Positions 15,629-21,820 of a DNA stretch of 21,820 bases are shown piece after piece. The notes under the pieces are model-generated. The model saw only the letters and a list, made by a program, of their open reading frames with translations, had not been told where the DNA came from and searched no databases. Both the position numbers and the translations under genes were made by a program. This stretch comes from Alphaproteobacteria bacterium (GTDB taxonomy: Bacteria > Pseudomonadota > Alphaproteobacteria > RF32 > CAG-239), in contig JAFVBT010000032.1 of the NCBI GenBank assembly GCA_017479785.1, positions 1 through 21,820 of the forward strand. Reading direction: 5' to 3'. Each line of letters starts with the position of its first letter. Position 1 is the stretch's first letter.

Positions 15629-18022
15629 TTACGCATCACCTTTATGAACAACAACTTGCGGGAACGGAATTTCAATACCTTCTTCAATAAATCTTTTATT
15701 TATCGCATAGCGCAAATCACTCGGGACAGTCCACCCTTTGCGAATATCATGTACATAACAACGTAATTCAAAATCCAAACTGCTTGAACCGAAATCTTTA
15801 AATAACACCATAGGAGCCGGATTTTTAAGAACCGTCGGGTGCTTTGCCGCACATTCCAATAAAATATTTGTAACCTTATCCACATCCGAACCATATGCCA
15901 CACCGACATTTACAATTTGACGGGAAATATTATCATCTAGTGTCATATTTGTTACGGAAGAAGATATAAGTGCAGCGTTCGGAATAATTACACTTGTGCG
16001 CGCAAAACTTTGAATTTCTGTCGTACGTATATTAATTTGCTTAATAATACCTTCCGTACCATCTATATAAACCCAATCGCCCACACGCAAAGGACGCTCC
16101 AATAATATTATAACACCGGCAACCAGATTTTTAATCACATCTTGCAACCCGAAACCGATACCTACCGATAATGCACCGGCAATAAACGCTAAGTTTGTTA
16201 AGTCTATGCCTATGGCAATAACCGCTAACAGAGATGAAAGAATAAAACTGATAAAGCTAAATCCGGATATCAGTGAATGTTTTATGCCGTCATCCATATC
16301 TATTTCGGCAAGAACATTTTCCGCTATCTTATTTTTGATTATCTTAAATATCTTTAACGAACCAAAGAAGACGGCTAATCCGACAGCAAAAGCTATCAAA
16401 GAAATTTGAATGCCGCCGATTTTGAAACCAAACAAAACTTTTTTCATTGCTTGTAGTATAAAGTCACCCGGCAAACCCCAAAAATTCAGTAATGTGAAAA
16501 TCAAGAATAATGCGATTGTCGGAGTAATTACGGCATGCAACCAAAATTCAATTTTTGAAACCTGTTTTTTACTGTTACGAACGCTTTTCATCCACGGACC
16601 GGATAAAATAACCCGCTTGGTTATATCAATCACCGAACGACGTAAAATTTCAAATATTCCGAAAATTATCATTGAGCCGATTATACGAACGAAAATGAAT
16701 AAAGAAAGTTCCGGATACCCGAACAAAGATAAAGCCAAAACACCCAAACAGAATAAATGGCTAATAACAATTATCGTAAACTTGCTACTGTTATCTTCTT
16801 CAATTTCTTGACCCTCAGACACATCTTTTGTTTCGGTTTGATATGTGTTAAACGCAATTTGTGACAACCACATCAGGAAAAATGCTTTAATAACGCAATC
16901 AATAATTATGGTAAAATGAATTGTCTCAAGCGGATAAGAAGCTTCTTGCGCAACAACATACTGAAAAACAGCAAGCGCATTAACGATAATAAATGTAAAT
17001 ATCATTCTAGTAAAACGTGTCGCTTTTTGACTGGATATATTAATCAAACGCCACTGAGGATAATTCGGCGCAAAAATAACACGGGAAATTGTTGCCTCTA
17101 CAATAATGGTTAAACCGGTATATGCCGCCGCCGTCAGAATGGTATTTAACAAACTGCCTTCAAAAATTTTGGTGCTAGACATCCATAACATACACCCCAT
17201 AATTAGAAAGGCAAATATTAAACCGCGTGCAGTCGCAACCGCCACCGCTGCCAAAACTTTGCGTCCGAATGTCGGCTTTTCTATTTTTTCGTTATATCCC
17301 CAATTTCTGAGAATAGCACGCCGCAAAAAAACTGCCAAAATAAAAGCAATCAACAAAATAAAGCACATTGATATAATATCAAACAAAGCCATACTCCGTT
17401 GCTCTTTCGGCAAATTTGTATACCAATCTATCGGCGATTTTGTAATATCCCAAAAGAATATAACATATGATTTTATGCCGCTGAAAAACACGACGGGATT
17501 AATAAATGCCGATTGCCTGTTCATTAAATCACCATATGTTTTTTGATTGCGCACATTCAACGTACGCACACCCAAATCCTCTATCTTTATAACCAATAAA
17601 TCCGCTTCTTTAAGAATCCTGTCTTGTGCCGCAAGCTCTTGCGTTAAAATTTCACGCTTCTGAGTAATTACACTATCCTCAAGTTCACCTTCCTTCGGAC
17701 TTTCTCCAAGCGCATCCAATTGCTTATGAATAAATTTTATATGCTTTTCCAAATCTTTGCGCCCGACGGCTATTAAATTTTCTTGCGCACTTAAATATGA
17801 TATATATTCATCAATCTTATCTGTTGAGAGTGTGCTTTTATCTAAGTTTTTCTGGATTTTATCTATTTCTTTATTGATTCCGGTAAAGTCTATACTGAAA
17901 CCTTCTATCTGGCTATCCGTAACTGTCGACTCCGCACTCGTTTTCGCCGTTGCCGCCGAACAAAAGCAAAAAACAGCCGTAAAGAAAATCACTAAAAATT
18001 TTTTCATAAAAGAGTTTTTCAT
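15629..18022 (-). CDS. Large MscS-family mechanosensitive channel
   Basis: 797 aa. Residues 1-26 are a signal peptide. Residues about 45-150 are a periplasmic helical/coiled-coil region of the kind that precedes large MscS-type channels (DUF3772-like). About ten membrane spans lie between 170 and 640. The MscS core is at about 585-790: pore helix AFIAGALSVGIGFGLQDV (612-629) with small Gly/Ala residues, NLVAGVIILLERPLRVGDW (632-650), then the cytoplasmic beta and alpha/beta domains, ending FPQVVVHKGDA. It is an inner-membrane tension-gated channel that releases solutes on osmotic downshock, closer to MscK/YbdG-scale proteins than to 286-aa MscS. ATG 18022 is preferred to ATG 18007 because AGGA lies about 8 nt upstream; that site overlaps the stop of the ASADH-like gene, so the two are coupled. 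Confidence 0.92.
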   Translation of the reverse strand: MKNSFMKKFLVIFFTAVFCFCSAATAKTSAESTVTDSQIEGFSIDFTGINKEIDKIQKNLDKSTLSTDKIDEYISYLSAQENLIAVGRKDLEKHIKFIHKQLDALGESPKEGELEDSVITQKREILTQELAAQDRILKEADLLVIKIEDLGVRTLNVRNQKTYGDLMNRQSAFINPVVFFSGIKSYVIFFWDITKSPIDWYTNLPKEQRSMALFDIISMCFILLIAFILAVFLRRAILRNWGYNEKIEKPTFGRKVLAAVAVATARGLIFAFLIMGCMLWMSSTKIFEGSLLNTILTAAAYTGLTIIVEATISRVIFAPNYPQWRLINISSQKATRFTRMIFTFIIVNALAVFQYVVAQEASYPLETIHFTIIIDCVIKAFFLMWLSQIAFNTYQTETKDVSEGQEIEEDNSSKFTIIVISHLFCLGVLALSLFGYPELSLFIFVRIIGSMIIFGIFEILRRSVIDITKRVILSGPWMKSVRNSKKQVSKIEFWLHAVITPTIALFLIFTLLNFWGLPGDFILQAMKKVLFGFKIGGIQISLIAFAVGLAVFFGSLKIFKIIKNKIAENVLAEIDMDDGIKHSLISGFSFISFILSSLLAVIAIGIDLTNLAFIAGALSVGIGFGLQDVIKNLVAGVIILLERPLRVGDWVYIDGTEGIIKQINIRTTEIQSFARTSVIIPNAALISSSVTNMTLDDNISRQIVNVGVAYGSDVDKVTNILLECAAKHPTVLKNPAPMVLFKDFGSSSLDFELRCYVHDIRKGWTVPSDLRYAINKRFIEEGIEIPFPQVVVHKGDA

Positions 18023-18031
18023 GTTATTTTC

Positions 18032-19036
18032 CTATTTTTTTAACATCAGTTGCAATACATTATAGGCATTTTGTGCACCTCCGGCCCGTAAATCATCGGC
18101 CACACACCAAAAACTGAAGCCGTTATCAACAGAAATATCTTGCCGCAAGCGACTGACATAAATATCATTTTCACTCTGAACATCATTTAATGAAACATAT
18201 CCGCAATCCACACGCTTGTCAAAAACAACAACACCTTTTGTATCGCGCATTAAGTTGCGAACATCGTCCACATCAACATCTTTGCCGCATTCAACATTCA
18301 CAAACTCACCAATGCCTATAAAAGCCGGTATAATTGCACAATTTGCATGCACTTTAATATCCGCATTCAATATTTTTTTAACTTCTACATTCATTGCCCA
18401 TTCGTATTTTGTTTCATCACCGAAAAATTCACCGACTTGCGGCAAAACGTTAAACGCAACTTGCTTATGGAATATTTCTTCATCATCAACCAACGGCTCG
18501 TTCATAAATATTTTACGTGTTTGGCTGAACAGCTCATCCATTGCTTCCTTACCGTAAACAGATACTGCCATATATGTATTGATTACCAAGCGTTTAATCT
18601 CATAACGTGCCGCTACTTTTTGCAGTGGAACCAAAAGCTGTGTAACTTGCGGTGACGGAATGGCTACAATACCTTTTTTAGCGTCATAAATTTGTGCTTC
18701 GTTAATCCCCGGAATAATAACCGGAACTTCGGAATCAGTTACATAAGCACCCGAACAATCAATTATTTTGATTTTTTTAGCTAATGCATGCGGAATATAT
18801 CTTTTTGAAACCTCTTCAGATGTGCAGAAAACGGCTAATTCCACCGCCGAAAAATCAAAATCTGCTAAATTAAAAACATCAATATCCGTATCTTCTCCAT
18901 ACGACACCTGCGTGCCGAGCGGACTATCCGTATCCACGGCAAAAATATCGTCGGCAGAAACTCCTGTTTCTTCCAGAATACTAAGCAATTCTCTGCCTTG
19001 GCTTTGCATAACACCGACAACCGCAATCTTTTTCAT
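18032..19036 (-). CDS. Aspartate-semialdehyde dehydrogenase homologue lacking active-site residues (USG-1-like)
   Basis: 334 aa with the full ASADH fold. There is an N-terminal Rossmann region (MKKIAVVG with QGRELLSILEE), DCSGAYV at 93-99, AFNVLPQVGEF at 194-204, FVNVE at 245-249 and LRAGGAQNAYNVLQ near the C-terminus. The catalytic segment, normally NPNCST, reads IPSPQV (126-131), placing Pro129 at the Cys position. The segment normally R-V-P-V-x-x-GHSE reads IIPAFIGIGE (235-244), placing Ile at both the Arg and the catalytic His positions. The usual GxxGxxG loop is also altered (GVMQSQG). It therefore should not reduce aspartyl phosphate. E. coli USG-1 is a known non-catalytic relative, and this may be a similar paralogue with a binding role. 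AAGGA lies 7 nt before the ATG. It sits between the rplO terminator and mscS. Confidence 0.8.
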   Translation of the reverse strand: MKKIAVVGVMQSQGRELLSILEETGVSADDIFAVDTDSPLGTQVSYGEDTDIDVFNLADFDFSAVELAVFCTSEEVSKRYIPHALAKKIKIIDCSGAYVTDSEVPVIIPGINEAQIYDAKKGIVAIPSPQVTQLLVPLQKVAARYEIKRLVINTYMAVSVYGKEAMDELFSQTRKIFMNEPLVDDEEIFHKQVAFNVLPQVGEFFGDETKYEWAMNVEVKKILNADIKVHANCAIIPAFIGIGEFVNVECGKDVDVDDVRNLMRDTKGVVVFDKRVDCGYVSLNDVQSENDIYVSRLRQDISVDNGFSFWCVADDLRAGGAQNAYNVLQLMLKK

Positions 19037-19118
19037 TTTACATCCTTTGCTAAAATCAACCTACCCCATGATAAAATAAAAGTATTTAAAATCTATTTAA
19101 AAAATCATTATGCAAAAT

Positions 19119-19152
19119 AAAAAAGGAGCAGAAACATATCTACCCCTTTTTT
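19119..19152 (-). terminator. Terminator ending the ribosomal protein operon after rplO
   Basis: Minus-strand RNA pairs AAAAAAGGGGUAGA with UCUGCUCCUUUUUU (14 bp including two G-U wobbles) around a 6-nt loop, ending in a U run. It lies 16 nt after the rplO stop. The wobbles are A-C mismatches on the opposite strand, so it acts only on the minus transcript. Confidence 0.85.
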
Positions 19153-19168
19153 GCTTATATAAAAACGA

Positions 19169-19624
19169 CTATTCGGCAATATTAACTTTACCGCCGGCTT
19201 TTTCAACTGCTTCAACAGCTGATTTAGACGCAGAATTAACCGTAATGTTAATGCTGCTGGTAACAGCACCTCTGGCCAATAAACGAATACCGTCCAATTT
19301 TTTAGATACAATATTTGAACTCAATAAAGTGTCAACGGTAATAGACTTAGCATCTAATTTACCGGCATCAACAGCCTTTTGAATCGTATCCAAATTAACA
19401 ACGGCATACGTCTTGGCAAACGAATTTTTAAAACCGTGCTTCGGCAACTGACGGTAAAGCGGCATCTGTCCGCCTTCAAAACCGAGTTTAGCACCGCCGG
19501 AACGAGCTTTTTGACCTTTGTGGCCGAGACCGCAAGTCTTGCCCTTACCGGAACCGATACCGCGACCGACGCGTTTGCGATTTTTAGTAGCGCCTTCGTT
19601 ATCTTTTAATTCGTTAAGTTTCAT
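19169..19624 (-). CDS. rplO: Ribosomal protein L15
   Basis: 151 aa, normal for bacterial L15. The N-terminus MKLNELKDNEGATKNRKRVG and the Gly/Lys-rich extension GRGIGSGKGKTCGLGHKGQK are typical, followed by GFEGGQMPLYRQLPKHGF, the signature of L15. It is a 50S subunit protein of the central protuberance region and late assembly. ATG 19624 is chosen because AGGA precedes it by about 9 nt and the protein then starts like its homologues; the same frame stays open further upstream to GTG 19768 through a palindromic element, but that part has no L15 similarity. It is the last gene of this transcript, whereas secY usually follows. Confidence 0.96.
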   Translation of the reverse strand: MKLNELKDNEGATKNRKRVGRGIGSGKGKTCGLGHKGQKARSGGAKLGFEGGQMPLYRQLPKHGFKNSFAKTYAVVNLDTIQKAVDAGKLDAKSITVDTLLSSNIVSKKLDGIRLLARGAVTSSINITVNSASKSAVEAVEKAGGKVNIAE

Positions 19625-19678
19625 TTTATTATTCCTTTTTCCTTGTGTCTTAGTCTTCAGAGAACTTTGCATTGGAAG

Positions 19679-19763
19679 GAAAGACTGTGCTACGCTGTGA
19701 ATTTCCGCCGCTGTGTACAAACAAGGTACACAAGAAGAAAATTTATAAGTGTGACAGTCTTTC
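19679..19763 (-). repeat. Palindromic element between rpmD and rplO
   Basis: GAAAGACTGT (19679-19688) and ACAGTCTTTC (19754-19763) are perfect 10-bp inverted repeats 65 nt apart. Inside, TGTGTAC (19712-19718) and GTACACA (19726-19732) form a second 7-bp hairpin with a 7-nt loop. The whole 153-nt gap (19625-19777) is out of place in an operon whose other gaps are 3-11 nt. The element resembles, in layout only, the Rickettsia-type palindromic elements. It may also be an RNA structure acting on rplO. No target-site duplication is visible. Confidence 0.6.
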
Positions 19764-19777
19764 TGCACAATCTCTTG

Positions 19778-19966
19778 TCACTCTTCTACGCGAACTAAGT
19801 GAGCCACCTTCTTAATCATCCCGCGAACAGCAGGCGTATCCTCCAATTCAACCGTGCGACCTGTTTTGGTTAAGCCCAAACCTCTCAAGTTTGTTTCCTG
19901 ATAGGCCGGACGACCGATTGAACTTCCTGTTCTGGTAACTTTAATTGTTTTCTTTTTAGTTGCCAT
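19778..19966 (-). CDS. rpmD: Ribosomal protein L30
   Basis: 62 aa, normal for bacterial L30. The core IKVTRTGSSIGRPAYQ (about 8-23), LRGLGLTKTGRTVELEDTP and the C-terminal VRGMIKKVAHLVRVEE are typical. It is a 50S subunit protein. The ribosome-binding site GAGGAG lies inside the last codons of rpsE (3-nt gap), so translation is coupled to S5. The gap after it (153 nt to rplO) is unusually long and holds a palindromic element. Confidence 0.96.
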   Translation of the reverse strand: MATKKKTIKVTRTGSSIGRPAYQETNLRGLGLTKTGRTVELEDTPAVRGMIKKVAHLVRVEE

Positions 19967-19969
19967 GGA

Positions 19970-20533
19970 TTATGCCTCCTCTTTTACATCTTTAGCAGCC
20001 GAATTTTCACGACGGCTAACGATATCGCCGACTTTTTTACCGCGCTTTGTCGCAATCATTCTCGGAGAATTGATTGACTTCAAAGCATCAAAAGTAGCTT
20101 TAATCATGTTATAAGGGTTGTTGGAACCTAAAGATTTCGCAACCACATCCTGTACACCCAAAACTTCAAATACGGCACGCATCGGGCCACCGGCAATAAC
20201 ACCGGTACCGGCAGGAGCTGTTCTTAAAACAACTTTACCCGCACCGAAACGACCTGTAATATCGTGGTGTAACGTTCTGCCTTCGCGCAACGGAATACGA
20301 ATCATCGTTTTGCGTGCTTCGTTTGTTGCTTTTACGATTGCGTCAGGCACTTCCATTGCCTTGCCGGTACCTAAGCCGATACGACCCTTCTGGTCACCGA
20401 CGACAACAACAGCTGCAAACGAAATCGTGCGCCCGCCTTTTACGGTTTTGGCAACGCGGTTAACGTGAACCAGTTTTTCAACCAATTCATCTTTTACTTC
20501 TTTTTTATTATGACGATCTGTAGCTTGTACCAT
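19970..20533 (-). CDS. rpsE: Ribosomal protein S5
   Basis: 187 aa. The double-stranded RNA-binding-like N-domain contains VHVNRVAKTVKGGRTISFAA (about 22-41) and GDQKGRIGLGTGKA; the C-domain contains GAGKVVLRTAPAGTGVIAGG and SLGSNNPYNMIKAT. It is a 30S subunit protein important for decoding accuracy and the mRNA entry path. There is a short charged C-terminal tail (SAAKDVKEEA). It starts 9 nt after rplR and ends 3 nt before rpmD. Confidence 0.97.
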   Translation of the reverse strand: MVQATDRHNKKEVKDELVEKLVHVNRVAKTVKGGRTISFAAVVVVGDQKGRIGLGTGKAMEVPDAIVKATNEARKTMIRIPLREGRTLHHDITGRFGAGKVVLRTAPAGTGVIAGGPMRAVFEVLGVQDVVAKSLGSNNPYNMIKATFDALKSINSPRMIATKRGKKVGDIVSRRENSAAKDVKEEA

Positions 20534-20542
20534 TTCAATCTC

Positions 20543-20905
20543 CTAGAATTTCAATCCGGCTTCGCGAGCAGCATCCGCCAAAGCCTTTACGCGACCGTGA
20601 TAGATATATCCGCCACGATCAAATATAACTTCGGAAATACCGGACTTAACAGCTCTTTCAGCCACTAATTTACCAATGAAGCTTGCAGCTTCTACTGTAG
20701 AAGATTTTTTAATTTGGCTTCTGGCTTCTTTATCAAGTGTAGAAGCGCTGGCAACCGTCAAACCTTTTACATCGTCTATAATTTGCGCATAAATATGCTT
20801 ACCGCTGCGAAATACGGATAATCTCATTTTTCCGTTTGCGGCGGCCTTAATGGCAGATCTTACGCGCGCTTTTCTTCTTTCAAACAATTTTTTTGGTGTA
20901 TTCAT
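20543..20905 (-). CDS. rplR: Ribosomal protein L18
   Basis: 120 aa, the expected size. The basic N-terminus (KKLFERRKARVRSAIKAA) is followed by the conserved RLSVFRSGKHIYAQIIDD (28-45) and the C-terminal VIFDRGGYIYHGRVKALADAAREAGLKF in two conserved blocks. It is a 50S protein that binds 5S rRNA. AAGGA precedes the ATG; it lies 11 nt after rplF and 9 nt before rpsE. Confidence 0.97.
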   Translation of the reverse strand: MNTPKKLFERRKARVRSAIKAAANGKMRLSVFRSGKHIYAQIIDDVKGLTVASASTLDKEARSQIKKSSTVEAASFIGKLVAERAVKSGISEVIFDRGGYIYHGRVKALADAAREAGLKF

Positions 20906-20916
20906 CGAATTATTCC

Positions 20917-21453
20917 TTATTTCTTCTTACCTTCTTTACGACGAACAGTTTCCGTAGCATATTTTACGCCCTTGCCTTTATATGGTTCAGGTTTTCTGTA
21001 TTTACGGATTTGAGCGGCAACTTGGCCGACCAATTGCTTGTCTGCACCAAAGATTTTAATTTGTGTCGGCGCGGCACAAGAAATTTGAACACCTTCCGGA
21101 GTATTGAAAACAATTTCATGCGAATAGCCCAAAGACAAAACTAAATTTTTGCCTTCAACACGCGCTTTATAACCAACACCGATTAATTCCATTTCTTTGG
21201 CAAAACCTTCGCTGACACCTTTAACCATATCGTTAATACGTGCGCGAGTCGTTCCCCATAATGCTCTGGACATATTGCTTTGAGACAACGGTGAAACGCT
21301 GATTTTACCATCTTCTAATTTTGTTGCAACGTGGCTGTCATCATAAGTATAACTTAATGTGCCTAATTTGCCTTTTGCCGTTACAGTGTTATTGTTTATG
21401 CTTAATTCTACACCGGCAGGAACAACAACAGGATATTTACCAACTCTTGACAT
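20917..21453 (-). CDS. rplF: Ribosomal protein L6
   Basis: 178 aa, as expected (about 177). MSRVGKYPVVVPAGVEL at the N-terminus and VGQVAAQIRKYRKPEPYKGKG near the C-terminus are diagnostic of L6, and the two repeated L6 folds fit the length. It is a 50S protein near the sarcin-ricin loop and factor-binding site. ATG 21453 is chosen over an upstream in-frame start at 21498 because a strong AAGGAGG lies about 6 nt before it and the N-terminus then matches the family. It starts 10 nt after the rpsH stop. Confidence 0.97.
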   Translation of the reverse strand: MSRVGKYPVVVPAGVELSINNNTVTAKGKLGTLSYTYDDSHVATKLEDGKISVSPLSQSNMSRALWGTTRARINDMVKGVSEGFAKEMELIGVGYKARVEGKNLVLSLGYSHEIVFNTPEGVQISCAAPTQIKIFGADKQLVGQVAAQIRKYRKPEPYKGKGVKYATETVRRKEGKKK

Positions 21454-21463
21454 TGTTTCCTCC

Positions 21464-21820
21464 TTAGAATACCTGACATAAAATTTCACCGCCGACATTG
21501 GCTTTGCGGGCTTCGTTATCGCTCATAACACCTTGCGGTGTGGAAACGATGGAAATACCCAAACCATTGTATACTCTCGGCAAATCTTTCACGCTTGAAT
21601 AAACGCGACGACCCGGCGTAGAGACGCGGTAAATTTCTGTTATAACAGCCGTACCCTCATGGTACTTTAATTGAATACGAAGTTCATTAACGCCCGGACG
21701 AACATTGCTTTTTTCATAACCGGCAATGTAGCCTTCACGTTTTAAAACTTCCAACACATTTTCACGCAAGCGAGAAGCAGGTGATACAACATCACTCTTT
21801 TTCGCTCTTTGTGCGTTTCT
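21464..21820 (-). CDS. rpsH: Ribosomal protein S8, 5' end cut by the window
   Basis: The reading frame runs to the last base of the window and is open there. The visible 118 residues start RNAQRAKKSDVVSPASRLRE, which fits position about 14 onward of S8 (usually about 130 aa), so about a dozen N-terminal residues lie outside. The conserved C-terminal SIVSTPQGVMSDNEARK and GGEILCQVF are present. It is a 30S protein that binds 16S rRNA and, in E. coli, is the translational repressor of the spc operon; whether that holds here is unknown. Confidence 0.96.
   Translation of the reverse strand, partial: RNAQRAKKSDVVSPASRLRENVLEVLKREGYIAGYEKSNVRPGVNELRIQLKYHEGTAVITEIYRVSTPGRRVYSSVKDLPRVYNGLGISIVSTPQGVMSDNEARKANVGGEILCQVF

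Noticed and set aside
19702..19726. Minus-strand TTGTACACA followed by a GC-rich stretch, resembling part of 16S rRNA
   Set aside because: The match is about nine bases and fails beyond that; it is part of the local palindrome, not an rRNA fragment.
19625..19768. 48-residue N-terminal extension of L15 from GTG 19768
   Set aside because: It has no L15 similarity, crosses the palindromic element, and a Shine-Dalgarno sits right before ATG 19624.

Overview
The window looks like a chromosomal segment of an AT-rich Gram-negative bacterium, most likely an uncultured, host-associated (gut-type) alphaproteobacterium. The reasons are the sequence style of the ribosomal proteins, SerRS, IspA and XseB; an outer-membrane autotransporter carrying ankyrin-like and EGF-like modules; and compact overlapping operons. 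Placement below class level cannot be read from the sequence. I see no CRISPR array, insertion sequence or prophage.

Layout, left to right. (1) At 1-799 is a plus-strand Mpi-like serine DNA invertase (188-799). Just upstream lies a 120-bp segment bounded by inverted repeats (1-10 and 131-140), a candidate invertible switch cut by the window edge. (2) At 6958-843 on the minus strand is a tightly coupled seven-gene operon: serS, an HD phosphohydrolase, a HAD phosphatase, a membrane-anchored degenerate MEMO-AMMECR1 fusion, a family M49 (dipeptidyl-peptidase III) metallopeptidase, a three-helix membrane protein, and a 55-aa lipoprotein-like peptide. It has a recognisable promoter (6994-7021) and a weak terminator (810-833). 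The first two genes are each broken by one in-frame stop codon (TGA in serS, TAA in the HD gene) although the rest of each frame is intact. (3) At 8735-7120 on the minus strand are xseB, ispA and an unknown 132-aa protein, closed by a strong terminator. (4) At 8850-10449 on the plus strand are a good sigma-70 promoter, a flavin reductase-like protein and an N-formylglutamate amidohydrolase-like protein overlapping by 4 nt. (5) At 15321-10468 on the minus strand is a 1617-aa autotransporter, preceded by its own promoter. (6) At 15551-15476 is tRNA-Thr(CGT) with encoded CCA, its promoter and an almost symmetrical terminator. (7) At 19036-15629 on the minus strand are a catalytically degenerate aspartate-semialdehyde dehydrogenase homologue (USG-1-like) and a large MscS-family channel. 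(8) At 21820-19169 on the minus strand is the spc ribosomal block rpsH(partial)-rplF-rplR-rpsE-rpmD-rplO, interrupted by a 153-nt palindromic insertion between rpmD and rplO and terminated right after rplO, with no secY.

The items most worth following up are: the invertase with its candidate switch; the two nonsense codons in neighbouring genes, one of them essential; the membrane-tethered, active-site-less MEMO-AMMECR1 protein encoded with an M49 peptidase; the mosaic autotransporter; the active-site-less ASADH paralogue; and the palindromic element inside a ribosomal operon. Stop codons and point anomalies could be assembly or read errors, which sequence inspection alone cannot exclude.
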